Source: Patescibacteria group bacterium (GTDB lineage: Bacteria; Patescibacteriota; Patescibacteriia; UBA9934; GWF2-40-263). Taken from it: a DNA stretch of 29,885 nt. The stretch spans positions 1 through 29,885 of the forward strand of contig SCSL01000084.1 in NCBI GenBank assembly GCA_004298405.1. Reading direction: 5' to 3'. This document shows positions 29,831 through 29,885 of this stretch, piece after piece. Position 1 is the first letter of the stretch. Every line of letters begins with the position of its first letter. The translations under genes were made by a program, and so were the position numbers. Under the pieces are notes generated by a model that was not told the DNA's origin, searched no databases, and worked only from the letters and a program-made list of their open reading frames with translations.

Positions 29831-29885
29831 GTGAAACAAAAACTCAAACAAAAACAAATAAAGGAGTTGGAGAAGATCATCGTGG
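29831..29885 (+). CDS. Start of an unidentified gene (5' end only)
   Basis: A GTG-initiated frame is open to the window edge and encodes 18 residues, very Lys/Gln-rich (KQKLKQKQIKELEKIIV), suggesting an amphipathic helix. The upstream ATG at 29825 is in another frame and stops at once. The extended -10 spacing supports GTG 29831 as the start. Function cannot be told from this fragment. Confidence 0.4.
   Translation, partial: MKQKLKQKQIKELEKIIV

Overview
The window looks like a chromosomal segment of an uncultivated bacterium, most likely a Patescibacteria/CPR member of the Uhrbacteria/Magasanikbacteria kind. That is an inference from gene content: a DUF5667 protein next to an ECF sigma factor, a large S-layer-like protein, FG-GAP-tailed secreted enzymes, a recurring FPNE surface module, several apparently leaderless genes and abundant small palindromic repeats. 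No rRNA, tRNA or ribosomal protein gene is present to confirm it. Almost every protein is secreted, membrane-bound or acts on surface glycans, so this reads as a cell-envelope region.

Layout. 1-6954 (minus): coiled-coil protein, Ycf48-like secreted protein, two subtilisin-like proteases with FG-GAP tails, and a UDP-glucuronate decarboxylase-like enzyme cut by the window edge. 7045-7751 (minus): HEPN/MNT toxin-antitoxin pair. 8087-13514 (minus): ECF sigma factor, DUF5667 membrane protein (candidate anti-sigma), then the S-layer-like protein. 13684-18905 (plus): excisionase-type HTH protein coupled to a methyltransferase, a secreted glycosidase-like TIM barrel with an FG-GAP tail, and a membrane-anchored protein with Ig/DUF11-like domains. 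18906-19590: a long non-coding stretch with terminators, a nested dyad and a 30-bp tandem repeat. 19591-23748: two GT4 glycosyltransferases and an O-antigen ligase/polymerase-like protein. 23905-29615 (minus): three GC-rich genes for lipoproteins built of MopE-type Asp/Cys metal-binding repeats, very unlike the rest in codon use. A new gene starts at 29831.

How it may fit together. The glycan genes (decarboxylase, glycosyltransferases, polymerase/ligase) would make and assemble surface polysaccharide. The S-layer-like protein and the DUF11-like membrane protein would form the outer coat. The FG-GAP enzymes would be exported hydrolases. The sigma/DUF5667 pair sits directly upstream of the S-layer gene and is a candidate regulator of it.

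The most unusual non-coding signals are: (i) at least six copies of a composite element with two hairpins inside an outer stem, whose arms change in a compensatory way; (ii) fragments of these and other dispersed palindromes inside reading frames, in frame; (iii) the GC-rich MopE cluster, interrupted by a host-type intergenic segment bounded by two oppositely oriented, doubled IS-end-like motifs; and (iv) extended -10 promoters placed directly at start codons.
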